Source: Chionoecetes opilio | Taxonomy: Eukaryota; Arthropoda; Malacostraca; Decapoda; Majidae | Reading direction: 5' to 3' | DNA length: 64,000 bases | Assembly: GCA_016584305.1 (NCBI GenBank) | Contig: JACEEZ010025355.1 | Coordinates: forward strand, 104,501-168,500 | Shown here: positions 32,920 through 43,299 of the stretch, in pieces | How the letters are laid out: every line of letters begins with the position of its first letter | Position numbering within the stretch: the stretch's first letter is position 1 | Notes under the pieces: model-generated | What the model was told of the DNA's origin: nothing | Databases searched by the model: none | What the model saw: the letters and a program-made list of their open reading frames with translations, nothing else | Translations under genes and position numbers: made by a program

Positions 32920-33195
32920 TCACAGGTGTGGTAGTTGACCTGTTTTCCTCAGGAAGGCACAGGTGAGGAGGATGACGGCGTGTTGCCGGGAGGGGGGAAC
33001 AGCAGTCACCGCCAGCAGGGTAGGCAGGTCAAAGGTGGTGACGTTCAGGAGGGGAAGGCAGCAACGGAGGTAGTATCGCCAGCAACGACCATCTCTCCGA
33101 CTACCTAGATACTTCTTTTCCTTACGACGGAAGCTACAAAGCCTCCCTCGGTCGGTCGTAAACGCGTCGGAAGGCACTGACTGGCTAAGACGAGT
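32920..33195 (-). pseudogene. I/R1-like LINE C-terminal codons and 3' end
   Basis: On the minus strand 33,048-32,920 encodes LNVTTFDLPTLLAVTAVPPS and CAFLRKTGQLPHL before a stop; this is the end of a non-LTR retrotransposon protein whose zinc-knuckle part is seen separately at 43,375-43,440. The downstream GTGATAGCATCATAGGACAA (minus strand) is its 3' UTR, present in three more places. The open frame continues upstream to 33,444 only by chance, through element R. Confidence 0.55.
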
Positions 33196-33228
33196 AATGA
33201 CGTCATCAAGCTCATCATCAGTCACCAG

Positions 33229-34055
33229 TAGCACGTTTTCGCGACTGCTCTGGCCCGGTCTGGACTGGGGTAGTCCCGGGCGGCCACTGTTTTCGCGAGG
33301 CGATTTGGACAGGGCTGGAACGGACGAGACTGGGCTAGGCCAGCGAGCAGGACCACCTTGGACTAGTGTGGGGAGAACTGGCGCATGCGCACTACAGTCA
33401 ACGGGGAAGACGACCAAGAGCTTCTCGTGCTGCTGATAAGACATGAAACACCATGATGGCCGACCATAAGACTAAAGTAATTTCACGAAAAATTACAATA
33501 TTCGCAATTTGCTGAAACAACATCTTGGGAAATTAATGTACCGTCAACAACACTATATTGGCCACTGCACTAATGTCACCAGGCGCCATATATTACGAAT
33601 TTTAGCATCACTACATAGTACAGACATGTATGTGTCACTGAAGACATGTACCGTAGCTATAGTGTTATGTAGATAATGTAAACTATATACGTACTGTGCA
33701 CGTGATGTGATCTGTAGTGATGCTAAAACTCGTAATATATGCCCCCTTGCGACATTATAGTGCAGTGGCGACTATAGATAGTGTTATTAACGGTAAATGA
33801 AATGAAATTTCATCATTCATTTTTTCATAGTCATCCCTGCAACTTGACTTCCCATTGAGAAGTCAAGTAAATAAAACACGCGCTTTTAAAAAATGTGTGC
33901 ATTTCTGCCCGGAGGACCGCCCACTTGATCCCCCAGCCAATAGGAACGACGAATGGGACGGGGCCAGCCTCGATGTATTTTAGCGAGCATCAGTCCAGTC
34001 TGCACCGGTCTGGACTAGACAGGACCAGGGCGGTGAACGTCACGAAAACGCGCTT
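33229..34055. mobile_element. Element R: CAG duplication, TAGCACGTTTTCG ends
   Basis: Ends TAGCACGTTTTCGCGA and (reverse) AAGCGCGTTTTCGTGA; CAG on both sides (33,226-33,228; 34,056-34,058). The left arm at about 31,675-31,690 has the empty site with one CAG. GGTCTGGACT motifs recur near both ends. No protein is recognised. The 3-bp duplication is shared with PIF/Harbinger but the family is uncertain. Confidence 0.65.
33541..33793. mobile_element. Foldback MITE L with 90-bp inverted ends, inside R
   Basis: Nearly the whole 253-bp element is an inverted repeat: CCGTCAACAACACTATATTG... and (reverse) CCGTTAATAACACTATCTAT..., sharing GCCACTGCACT and TTTTAGCATCACTACA further in. TA flanks both ends, within a longer AATGTA/TAAATG context. 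Related termini occur at 52,232-52,892 and a fragment at 41,865-41,990. Confidence 0.75.
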
Positions 34056-34211
34056 CAGCCAAGGACAAACAGTTTTTAAAACTTCTCGACCAATCACAAG
34101 TCAGCGAGACATATTTCCGGGCAAGAATGGCATGCCAGACTGCCTCTCTCCGCCTTCTGTCCCCGTCATCTCCAACTAATTCTCGTTTTATTCGGAATGC
34201 TTGCGTTTTAA

Positions 34212-36267
34212 AGTAATCGTCCAGACCATTTCATCATTCCTGATTTAATGCAATCAAATCATAGCCATTAATGAGTATATCAACAATACGTTGTCACTTT
34301 TTGTATCCAGTCAGCCGTTTTTAAATAATCCGCAATCAAAATCTGAAAATTCCCCGAGTTCTCAAAACACTCTCAAGGTTTGCAGACGCTCAGGCTCAGG
34401 CTCGGTGACGTAGCGAAAGGGAGGCTCCTCTTCCCGCGCTGATCAGACACAGAGATAAATATAGTACTTGAAGATATTTGGGTGTTTCTGATAGATTTTT
34501 TTTGCTATATGCCACATGCATGCATCCCTTATAGGTGCAGCAAGACAGCTGTGCCTTTCGAGAAAAGTTTGCACACGGAAAGGAGTGGCGTGTATACACA
34601 CCTATAGTGTGTTGGGGCGAGCAGTTGTGTTGAGAAACGGTGTGTAGTGAGGGTACACAGCGGGTGAAAGACTGGGTGAGAGTGTGCAGCGCGACTAGTC
34701 GCCTACCCAGTGTGTGGGTTGGGACGACGAGTGTGAGGTGAGCCTGTGTACATGGTTATGCTGGACAAGGGCGGCGCCTCCCGTAAGATAGTGACTCAGT
34801 TGTGGAGTGGGCGTGCCCTGTGGTGAGAGACCCTGTGGTGGTGTGGCTGTCACACTTTCTGCCTTCCCGCCCGCATATTTTCCAACTCTATGCTGTAGTT
34901 AATGCTAGTACAGGGAGGTCCCGAAGATACGAGCAGGTAGGTTCCACCTGGCATACTCGTAAAGCGAAATCTCGTATAACGAAACACATAACTAATGGTA
35001 AAATATAGGTTTGGTTCCAGGACCCCATCAATTAGAAAAAAGAAGAAAAAAAAAAGACATGTTTTTCAAGCTAAAATAAACTATAGCAAACACAACAAAC
35101 ACACAGCGTCTATATTACCCACACTGTACTACCTATTCTGTAGAAAAAGCATTCTGAAAGAGAAAATAGCACACAAAATAACATAACTGCACATTAACTA
35201 AACATAAAACATGCATAACAAGCAAAAAAGACTTTGCAATGTATGGGACGCCACGTTATACAAGAAAAGGTAGTGTAGTGGTTCCAAGGTTTGGTCCGCA
35301 CACCTGCTAATTACCCCTACAGGTCAGGCCGCGCCATATGCTTAATTATCCTTCAGGTCACGCCTTGCTAGGGGTGACCTGACTGCTGTCCCAAGGTTGG
35401 GGCCGCACACCTGCTAATTACACCTAAATGTCCGGCCGCACCATATGCTTAATTACCCTTCAGGTCACAACTTGCTAGGGGTGACCTCACTGGGGTCAAC
35501 CAAATCCCCCTTTGTTCAGCCTGGGAGTGGTAGGGCGCGGATTTTGAACTTGATAATTTTACACACCCCAGTTTGAATGTCGTATCATTGGATTTTCGAT
35601 CTCGTATATTGAAAATAGACCCTAATTTACACATCTCGTATCATCGGATTATCGTATACCGAATGCTCGTATAACGGGACCTCCCTGTATGTGGTTTCCG
35701 AGTAATGACGTTTGACTGTAGCTCCAAAACTAACCATAGGATTTTCTCGAAAGTAACTTCATTGTGATTCCCACACACACATGGTTTAACCTTTTTTACC
35801 AATCCATGTTTGGAGAAGTGCCAGGTCCTCCTGCTAAAACCTCGGGCTCTGCTAACACCTTTTTTTTTCATCCACCTCGTACTGGGGCTCAAACATATAG
35901 GATCCCATGACAATCTGAGGTTCGTTTTCCCCATAGTATATGCGACCAGCGTAATTTCTTTCGGTTTGTCAGATTGAGCATCGTACTCTAGATCTGTCAC
36001 AGCGCAGATTCACTGACAAACCCGAAGTACAATCGCTATCATAACATTTGCCGACAGGTGTCAGACGAGTGTCTGCGGGCGTCCCTGTTCTGACGTCCAC
36101 ATACAGTCGTAGCCCTGTTGGAGGGAAGATTTTTTTTTCCGCGCATTTTTTTAACACAAGTAGTGTTTTTTATGGAAATAAGGCCTGGAAATAAATTATT
36201 TTTGGTGGATTAGGTGTTTTGAATTTTCAACATAATTAGGCAAAAAAAAAAGGTCTGGACGATTACT
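34212..36267. mobile_element. Element H2: AGTAATCGTCCAGACC ends, TTAA (or TA) duplication
   Basis: The perfect 16-bp terminal inverted repeat is flanked by TTAA (34,208-34,211; 36,268-36,271). The left arm of the inverted repeat near 31,535 (CTCCTTAAAACGCAAGC) is the empty site with a single TTAA. Without nested element A4 it is about 1.28 kb and has no transposase. A fragment of the same family (37,005-37,085) lies in hAT1. Confidence 0.82.
34911..35687. mobile_element. Family A element A4, TA duplication, shortest complete copy
   Basis: Ends CAGGGAGGTCCCGAAGATAC and TATAACGGGACCTCCCTG are flanked by TA (34,909-34,910; 35,688-35,689). At 777 bp this is close to the A5 copy (805 bp) in content. 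A direct repeat of about 110 bp, each ending CTTCAGGTCACNNCTTGCTA, lies at 35,290-35,480. No coding capacity. Confidence 0.88.
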
Positions 36268-36639
36268 TTAAGGGGTTTTTAATGTATCGATAGTAAGATA
36301 TATAAATAAGGAGCCTGTTTGCTAGTTATTTTGGTGGAGAAGGTGTGTATGTGGGTTGAAATAGTGAATATTTGTGATATGGAGGGCCCCACGGCAAGAA
36401 TTTCTCCGTCACTGACTGGGCCCCCCCAGCAGTCACCTCATCATTCATCTATAAATCACCCTTATTTAAGGTGGGCACACGGGTGCTACATTGATTTAGA
36501 TAATGACACGTATATATAACATCTCACCATAATCACTAAGTTGTATAATAACGAGTAATAAGACGTTTAATCCTGCCCAAACCTACCATGGCGGAGCTGG
36601 CGGCTCCGCCCGCCGCCTCTCAAAAGTTATGAGTAAAAA

Positions 36640-36790
36640 CCCGCCGTTATCCGCCTCACCTGTGCCTTCCTGAAGAAGACAGTCAGCTCCCACGCCTGTG
36701 ATAGCACCATAGGATATCACCAGGGATCATAGGATTCCTCAAGGGGTTCTCGCTCCCCTACTAAATATTACCAAAGACATCTCCCTCGGT
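36640..36790 (+). repeat. I/R1-like LINE 3' end (plus strand)
   Basis: CTCACCTGTGCCTTCCTGAA, GACAGTCAGCTCCCACGCCT and GTGATAGCACCATAGGATAT are the inverted form of the 31.1-kb copy. It is part of the right arm of the inverted repeat. Confidence 0.5.
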
Positions 36791-36815
36791 GGTGATAATT
36801 ATATCCACCTCACGG

Positions 36816-38664
36816 TAGGGCTGGGCGAGAACCGGTTCTGGAACCGGTTCTGACGGTTCCGCCACGACTGGCTGGGAACCGGTTCCGCCTTAACGGTTCC
36901 TCAGTAATCTACAATATATGACTTGACGGTAGCTATCAGTGGCGTACCCAGAAATTTGAAAAGTGGGGGGCCAAACAAAACAAAACGTCGTTTTACAAAA
37001 GTCGTGTTTTCACGGAAAAAAGACGAAGAAATTAAATATTTTTTTTGTGGATTAGGTATTTTGAATGAACATTCAACATATCCCCGGGCGGAGCGAAGAT
37101 AGATGGGTGGTCTTTTTTAAAACCCAAGCCCCTGTCCACCTAGCAGTGAATGGGTACCGGGTTTTAACCTGAAGGTTTGTGACCCCCCTCCCGGGGTGGT
37201 GGCTTCGGCCAACACTAATTGCTGCAGCGGTAGATCACTACGGCTCTAAGGAATTATCCTCTAAAGCTCCCTTCACACATTCCATAATCGAACCACGATA
37301 GCGCCACCAATTTGATTATTGACGCTATCGTGAAATTTGACCACGATAAATGCAGACCACGATAGCCTCACAACAATTAATGTCACGCTGCCTGTACGTA
37401 TGTGTCATGACGGTCGTAAGATGGTCACGATGGAGTCATGACAGCTGTAATTAAAAGACTACGTCACGAATGGAAAATCAACGGTCTTTTTGTCGTCACG
37501 ATAGAGCTACGATAACCACGACTGTGTCATGACGGTACTATGAGAACGTATCACGATAGCGTCAAGAGCGTTACACGTGGGTGTGTGTTGCCATGGTTAT
37601 GGAGAAGGAAGGGGGGTAGAGTTGAAGGTGGGAGAAACAGGGGTGGGTACGTGTTGGTGATGGAGAATGGGGGGAAATGGGGAAGGGGGTGTTGGTGGGG
37701 AAACGGGGGGAGGGGGGTTGGGGAAGGAGAAGGCGTTGTGGTGTTGGTGGGGATGTGAGTGGTTACAAGGGGGTGGGTGGCATCTCCACGTGGTCATGGG
37801 AGTAAGGGGTAGGAAGTAGGGGGAGGGTGGCATCTCCAGTGGTTAGGGAGTAGGAAGTAGGGGGAGGGTGGTGTCACCACGTGGTGATGGACTAGGGGGT
37901 AGGGAGTCAGGGGAGGGTGGAGGTGAATGAGAAAGGGGGGAGAAGACGGAAGGGGGTGCAAAAAAGGGGGGGAAGGTAGGGATGAAAGTGCGCGTAACGG
38001 TTTCTTATCGTCACGTTAGACATATGCCCGTATTCGTAGTCACATACCATCATTGTACGTGGTCATTGTTCACTTTTTGTCTTGTCCTAATTAAATCAAT
38101 ATGTCATGCCAGCTCTGTTGTGATTGCAATCGGAGTACTGTATGATTGCTCTAGTACTTTCCATGGCAGCTACAAGATCAAGTGAATAATTTTGACTGAG
38201 TAGAAATGGAACAAAATCATAGCAATTACCACGATCAATCATGGCATGTGACTACGAATACGAGCAATAAGACGATCACGGTAGTGTCACGAAGCTGCTA
38301 CATAGATAACGATAGCGTCACGATACTTACGACAGCGCTGCGTTGGGTACAAACATCGGGGAGCCTCCCGATTTTTTAGTGCACGCACTAACTTTTCGTG
38401 GCCTCGGCCGAGCGTGTCACGAGCATCACGATCGGTCACGATGGACCCATAACCAGGACCATGATGGCGCTGCGCATTGCATTGTTGGCGCGTTCGTGGT
38501 TCCATTATGGAATGTGTGAAGGGGGCTTAAACAAACAAACAAACATACTTATGCAAAGAAATAATGAGTCTGGACGAATACTGGAGGAACAGGTTCCCAT
38601 GATTCCGAGAGCCTTTGGAACCGGAACCGGCGGTTCCAAAAATAACGGTTCCTGCCCAGCCCTA
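36816..38664. mobile_element. hAT element hAT1 with perfect 8-bp duplication CCTCACGG
   Basis: Ends TAGGGCTGGGCGAGAACCGG and (reverse) TAGGGCTGGGCAGGAACCGT are flanked by CCTCACGG at 36,808-36,815 and 38,665-38,672. The left arm at about 30,988-30,996 (CCCGTGAGGTGGATATC) has a single copy. GAACCGGTTC motifs repeat near both ends. The interior holds an H fragment, the 95-bp dispersed motif and Harbinger-like element N; no transposase is seen. Confidence 0.9.
37265..38527. mobile_element. Harbinger-like element N, TAA duplication
   Basis: Ends AGCTCCCTTCACACATTCCA and (reverse) AGCCCCCTTCACACATTCCA are flanked by TAA (37,262-37,264; 38,528-38,530). The subterminal halves are filled with variants of CACGATAGCGTCACGAT and GTCATGACGGT. 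The centre (37,590-37,980) is G-rich with a roughly 48-bp tandem repeat (GGAGGGTGGCATCTCCACGT). No transposase. Confidence 0.85.
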
Positions 38665-38822
38665 CCTCACGGGCTTCATCCTGCTGCTGCTGCTGCTGAA
38701 GGCCGCGCTGCCAGACGTGGATGAGCCCCTTGCTTGTATTTCATCTCTTTACTCATATATATGAATAATATACATCCAAATGCAATCATATGTCTACATT
38801 CACCTATAAAAAAGATAGGTTA

Positions 38823-39175
38823 TAATGGACGAGAGTTTCACGTTCCTTTTCAGAGACACCAACCATTTTTTTCATGGCCTACAATAGGTGCTTGTTCTAA
38901 TGGTGCTAGTTTTATTTTGCGCAAAAAAAAAAAAAAAAAAAAAAAAGTATACTTTGAGGTTAAGGCTAGGTTAGGTTTCATTAAAACCTTTAAGGTTAGC
39001 TTAGGTTTAATTAAAACAAGGTTAGATTAGGTTTCATTTTTTTTTTTTTTTATTATTATTTTTTTTTTTTTGGTTTGTGCAAAATAAAACAAGCACCATT
39101 AGAACAAGCACCTATTGTAGGCCAAGAAAAAATAGTTGGTGTCTCTGAAAACGAACGTGAAACTCTCGTCCATTA
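38823..39175. mobile_element. Foldback MITE, 105-bp arms, TTA duplication
   Basis: TAATGGACGAGAGTTTCACG at the left and its reverse complement at the right start arms of about 105 bp that match almost throughout. The loop of about 150 bp contains A24, T18-type runs and GGTTAGGTT-type repeats. TTA flanks both sides (38,820-38,822; 39,176-39,178). The left arm of the large inverted repeat (about 29,820-29,842) lacks it. Confidence 0.83.
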
Positions 39176-39557
39176 TTACCAAAAGATATTTCATAGCATA
39201 TGGCGTATTTTGTGACTAAATTACAAAGCAGAATTATACTTATTTAAGCTCCGCCCACTTATTTTCTACTCTTTTGAGTGCACTGATTATTTGATGATAC
39301 ACTCTCTCGAGTAAAATTATACTTTTCTTGGGAAAAATATACTCTTTTGGGTGTGGGTGGTCCTTTCAAGAGCCTGGCCAATCAGATCGCGCGCATGAGA
39401 AAATCTTATCAGACCTCCTCCCGTAAATGTTTCTGTTTTCCTTTAATTCTCATCCTATTCAACATTCATAACATGCACACGACATGCAAAGGATACTGTA
39501 TTTAATTAGGAGTAGGTTCAACACGTTGATCGGATATAATTATACATCAACTCTTAA

Positions 39558-40839
39558 CTCCTTCACTGCTGATATCAAATTCATAGGCCTACCCCCCTGT
39601 GCGGCAGGTTTAATTAAAATATAAAGTAATTACTTATCATACTTAAAGGGCCTAAATGAATAGGGTCCTCATTCCATACCAGAAAATCTATGTTTGGTCT
39701 TGGTGGAGACTACCACCTAAGTGAGGAGTTGCGTCAGAGTGCAGCAACAGGGCCGTGACCGTGCTGCCAGGCGCACAATGAAACCACTAACTACTCAATA
39801 TAATACAGCATATTTTGATACATAAATGCTTCATTCATTCATGCTTCTGTTTTATATCCATCAAGAATATGTTGAATATCTTTACTATTTAGCCTCGCCA
39901 TTGAAGTGGAGGCGCGGCAGCGTCAACACGTCGTACTGTGCCGCTTGACCTTATTAGTCACACTAACTCCAGTAATGCCAACCCCCAAAATTTCTTCGCC
40001 CTACACAGACAATGAAAACGCCCTACATTACCCTTCATCGCCCTACGGCTCCAGATGAAAATCGACATTTGTCAATATAACAAGGTTTCCATAACCTTTG
40101 TATCATAAATTATAATAACATACAACAGTGCAACGCATGCTTTTCTTTATACGGATATTTTTGTAATGACACACCGGTAAAATATAGCTTATTGCAGCGT
40201 ACCGTACCACTCAATGATACGCAACGATGATTATGATACGAAATGCATCAAGTGGATATCCACCTTCAACAGTTCCACATAGAATGGCAGCACGCTCCCG
40301 TCATCTAGCTAGACCAGTCATATCCCTGTTCATACTTACAGCCACACCAGCGGCCCAGCAGCTGATGCAATAAATCAGCTGCCAGTCACTCATTAATTAT
40401 ATATATATCATTTAACCCGATTTTCCAGGGGGTAATAGAAAATGTTAATTGATTAAAAACTACAATTTTTTTTCTGCTTAAATGTTTTATATTTTGCTGC
40501 AAAGTAAATGTCAAACACAAAATTCAAAATCGCCCTACGTTTAGCTCAGTTTCTGTAAAATCGCCCTACGGCCCTACAAGCCATGATATGATGCTGAAAC
40601 GCCCTACGCGTAGGGCGATCGCCCTACGGTTGGCAACACTGACTAACTCACTCTAGCAGAAAAAGAGGTTCTATTATATCCCAACACTTGACACTGTTGC
40701 CATACAAGCCTATCACAGCGAATATTTACCCACAACATCATTGAGCGCGGAGTTTAAATACAGAAACCCTATATGTACCAGCCGCAGTGAACCCTTAGAT
40801 AGCTGAGAGACCGTATTTGTACCAGCCGCAGTGAAGGGG
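39558..40839. mobile_element. piggyBac-like element P3, TTAA duplication
   Basis: Ends CTCCTTCACTGCTG and (reverse) CCCCTTCACTGCGG are flanked by TTAA (39,554-39,557; 40,840-40,843). A second GTACCAGCCGCAGTGAA copy lies just inside the right end. Element hAT2 occupies its middle. No transposase. Confidence 0.68.
39970..40642. mobile_element. hAT element hAT2 with 8-bp duplication ACTAACTC and CGCCCTAC arrays
   Basis: Ends CAGTAATGCCAACC and (reverse) CAGTGTTGCCAACC are flanked by perfect ACTAACTC duplications (39,962-39,969; 40,643-40,650). About nine CGCCCTAC motifs cluster near the two ends (39,998-40,048 and 40,528-40,630), in the manner of hAT subterminal transposase-binding sites. Non-autonomous. 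Confidence 0.9.
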
Positions 40840-41020
40840 TTAACAGGTAATAACTCACAAATATTAAAATTCTTCAGCGACATCTGGGAACAATTTTTCC
40901 AATCCTGCGAATCTTTCAATGCGTCCGAACCTTTGTTAAGACTTGTGGCACGCACGATAAAACTTGTAATTTGGCCATAATACACTAAAATAATAAACAA
41001 TCTCTTTAGTAATAGTTATA

Positions 41021-42119
41021 CAATAAACCCTTCATGCTCGCGGGGGTTAGGGAACACACACACCCGCGAGTATCGTAAATCCGCGAGCATGACATTAGTT
41101 ACCCCTCCCGCCCCGAAAATAGGCTTACGGTATAAAGAAAATGGATTTTGTTGCTTGAATGATAATGATACAGTTGGGCTGTTTCCTTAAAACCCAAGCC
41201 CCTGTCCACCCAGCAGTGAATAGGTACTGGGTGTTAGCCGGGGGTTTGTAACCCGCCTCCCGGGGTGCTGGCTTCCCCTAACACTATAAGCACTAGCAGA
41301 CAGCTCTCTAGGGGTAGTCTGAGAGAGAGCTGTCTGATTACAGTGGAGATCCATCTCAGCTGCGTCGATAACTGACGAAATTTTTCAAACATCAAACATC
41401 ACATCAGGGAGTGCCGATAAAAAAGGCCAGACTACCTACAACTGAACTGAACACTGTCATCATCAGCAACAACCCATAACAGCTGACTGAGGCCGCGACA
41501 CACGTGTAGCCGCTGCCAGGGTTACATCACACCCCTATTCCTCCCCACCACCACCACCATGGCTAGGCCTATGGCTGAGCCCATAAGGAGGAGGAAGTGG
41601 ACGCTGAACCCCCGTGGATCGCTGTGGGCCAACAGTGAGGGTGTGTTAGGGTGTGTTGTGTTGGGGTGGCTGGCACAAAGCTATGCCTCGCACCACGGCC
41701 AGATTGTGCACCACACCAGCTTGCTCCAGTGCTCCTCCCTGTGTTTTAGGGTGATTGGGTTGCCACTGCTTAAATGTTCACTATTGTGTCTGGTCTGGTG
41801 GTGGCTTGAGGAAGTTGAGGTGTGCACGCAGCGCTCAGCCCACCAGTGTGTGGCTACCGTGGTCCGTAGATAACACTAGTCGCCAGTCACTCGCCACTGC
41901 ACTAATGTCGCCAGGCGCCATATATTGCGAATTTTAGCATCACTACAGACTTTTATGTGCCACTGAAGAGGCATGCACAGTAGTTTTTATGAAAAATACT
42001 TTTCGTATTTTAAAATTATATTTAATTACCTGTATTTATTATTATTTATCCCAAGAGTTGAAAACCCGTGAGTAATCAAATCCGCGAGCCTGAAACCCGC
42101 GAGCATGAAGGGTTTATTG
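41021..42119. mobile_element. Element G: TA duplication, CAATAAACCCTTCATGCTCG ends
   Basis: The terminal inverted repeat CAATAAACCCTTCATGCTCG is exact at both ends and continues to CGGG; TA flanks both. Subterminal CGCGAG motifs repeat (CCCGCGAGTATCG, CCGCGAGCATG, CCGTGAGTAATC). The interior contains the 95-bp dispersed motif, a coding-like stretch at 41,559 and an L-type fragment at 41,865-41,990. Confidence 0.85.
41559..41873 (+). other. Coding-like first exon with PINX1/G-patch-type N-terminus (captured?)
   Basis: An ATG in a strong context (CACCACCATGG) opens a frame beginning MARPMAEPIRRRKWTLNPRG followed by SLWANS. The pattern basic RRRKW, then NPRG, then W-x-N, is like the N-terminus of PIN2/TERF1-interacting telomerase inhibitor 1 (PINX1), where a G-patch follows. 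A GTGAGG donor-like site lies directly after the codon for WAN, and the residues beyond it (to 104 aa) do not continue the family. This suggests exon 1 of such a gene, or a copy captured by element G. The match is short and from memory; chance is possible. Confidence 0.3.
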
Positions 42120-42414
42120 TAATTACTTTAAAAATGCAATGTAACATTTGTCATAACTTACACAGGAATGTCACCCAAAAAATGTACATAATGGATATAC
42201 GAACACCTCCAGAGAGGCGAGGTGAGGTGTTGACAGCCTGGCCACATATTCCCCATGCGTTCGCCGATTTCGGCAGCTGGCTGTATCGGCAGCTTTCGGC
42301 AGCTACGCATGGCTGTAGCTCCGAAACTAACCACAGGATTTTCTTGAAAATAACCTCATTGTGATTCCCACACAAAGTTACCTTGCCAGTACTCAATCTA
42401 TCCCTTACCTAATT

Positions 42415-42434
42415 TAACCTAACCTAACCTAACC
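42415..42434. repeat. Short interstitial telomere-like repeat (CCTAA)4
   Basis: TAACCTAACCTAACCTAACC is four units of the arthropod telomere pentamer TTAGG on the opposite strand. A similar GGTTAGGTTAG pattern occurs near 14,195. Such short runs are common in arthropod interiors and need not mean a telomere fusion. Confidence 0.6.
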
Positions 42435-43299
42435 ATCTGCACGGAGGCGGGTCTGATGGCGCTGAGGGAATTCGAACGACGGAAGGTCACCAGCGAGGAC
42501 TTCAAGAAATCCAAGGAGAACGTGTTGTACAGAATGACGTACAGAAGTTAAAAAGGAGATAAAAGCATGACAAAAAGGATATTAAGAGAAGAATAAATGC
42601 TGGTAGTGTGAGAAGACGAACCCTTGTGTTAAATGGGAGGATATAGCAAGAGAGAGAGAGAGAGAGAGAAGGGGGTAAGGTGTGAATGAGGACAGGAAGA
42701 TGTGAGAATGACGTGCATGGACAGGTGCAAATGGCATGGTAATTAAAATTAAATTGACTCTTTTAATGGAGACTTCTATCATGGTCATCCCTATTGAAGG
42801 ATTTCCAAGGAACAGGTGACTAATAAAGCCAGTTCACATAAAACAGTGATACCAATATAACATCAGGAACATATATAATAATCTTATAACTCCCCATTGT
42901 GTTGTGAGAGCGAGGTCTGTCTGGCTCTCCCAGTGAATGTACGATACATTTTCCTTCGGCTCCGTCTGTAGAAGCGTTTGGCAGCGCTACAATCGTATTT
43001 TGTGATGGCAAGCAGGGGCGGAGCTTAAATAAGTATAATTATACTTCCAAGAGGACGCACAAAATACGCCTATATCAAGCAATAATGAGCATGCCTGGAG
43101 ACTTCCGACCTCTGCTAATACCGGTCTTGAGCAGTCGTTGGCCAGTGTGCACGTTTACGACCAAACCTACGACTTTTCCGCGCTGTGGGTTCCGTCGTAG
43201 GACTTCCGACCAAAAAATGGTCTTAAAGTGTTTTGTGGCTTCCCTCCCAGGGCGAGGATTGATTGATTTAATGCCTAAAAGGTGAATGTGCCAGACATC

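Larger units (their letters stand above)
39201..43070. mobile_element. Element I, 3.9 kb with nested P3, hAT2 and G; TA flanks
   Basis: Outer ends TGGCGTATTTTGTG / CACAAAATACGCC and, after an unrelated 17-bp stretch on each side, inner AATTATACTTATTTAAGCTC / GAGCTTAAATAAGTATAATT make a 55-bp interrupted inverted repeat. TA flanks both. The left arm of the inverted repeat near 29,808-29,815 has no insert. No transposase is recognised. Confidence 0.68.
33196..43165 (-). repeat. Right arm of the split inverted repeat, broken by at least six inserts
   Basis: Pieces at 33,196-33,228, 34,056-34,211, 36,268-36,815, 38,665-38,822, 39,176-39,200 and 43,071-43,165 line up, in order and inverted, with the uninterrupted left arm 29,730-31,713. 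The inserts between them are R, H2 (with A4), hAT1 (with N), the 353-bp foldback, and I (with P3, hAT2 and G). Each boundary therefore has a known empty site. Confidence 0.83.

Noticed and set aside
32920..33444. 174-codon minus-strand protein
   Set aside because: Only the last 42 codons resemble a LINE C-terminus; the rest crosses the boundary of element R, so it is not one gene.
42415..42434. Telomere remnant or chromosome fusion point
   Set aside because: Only four pentamers, and the neighbours are ordinary dispersed sequence; far too short to claim.
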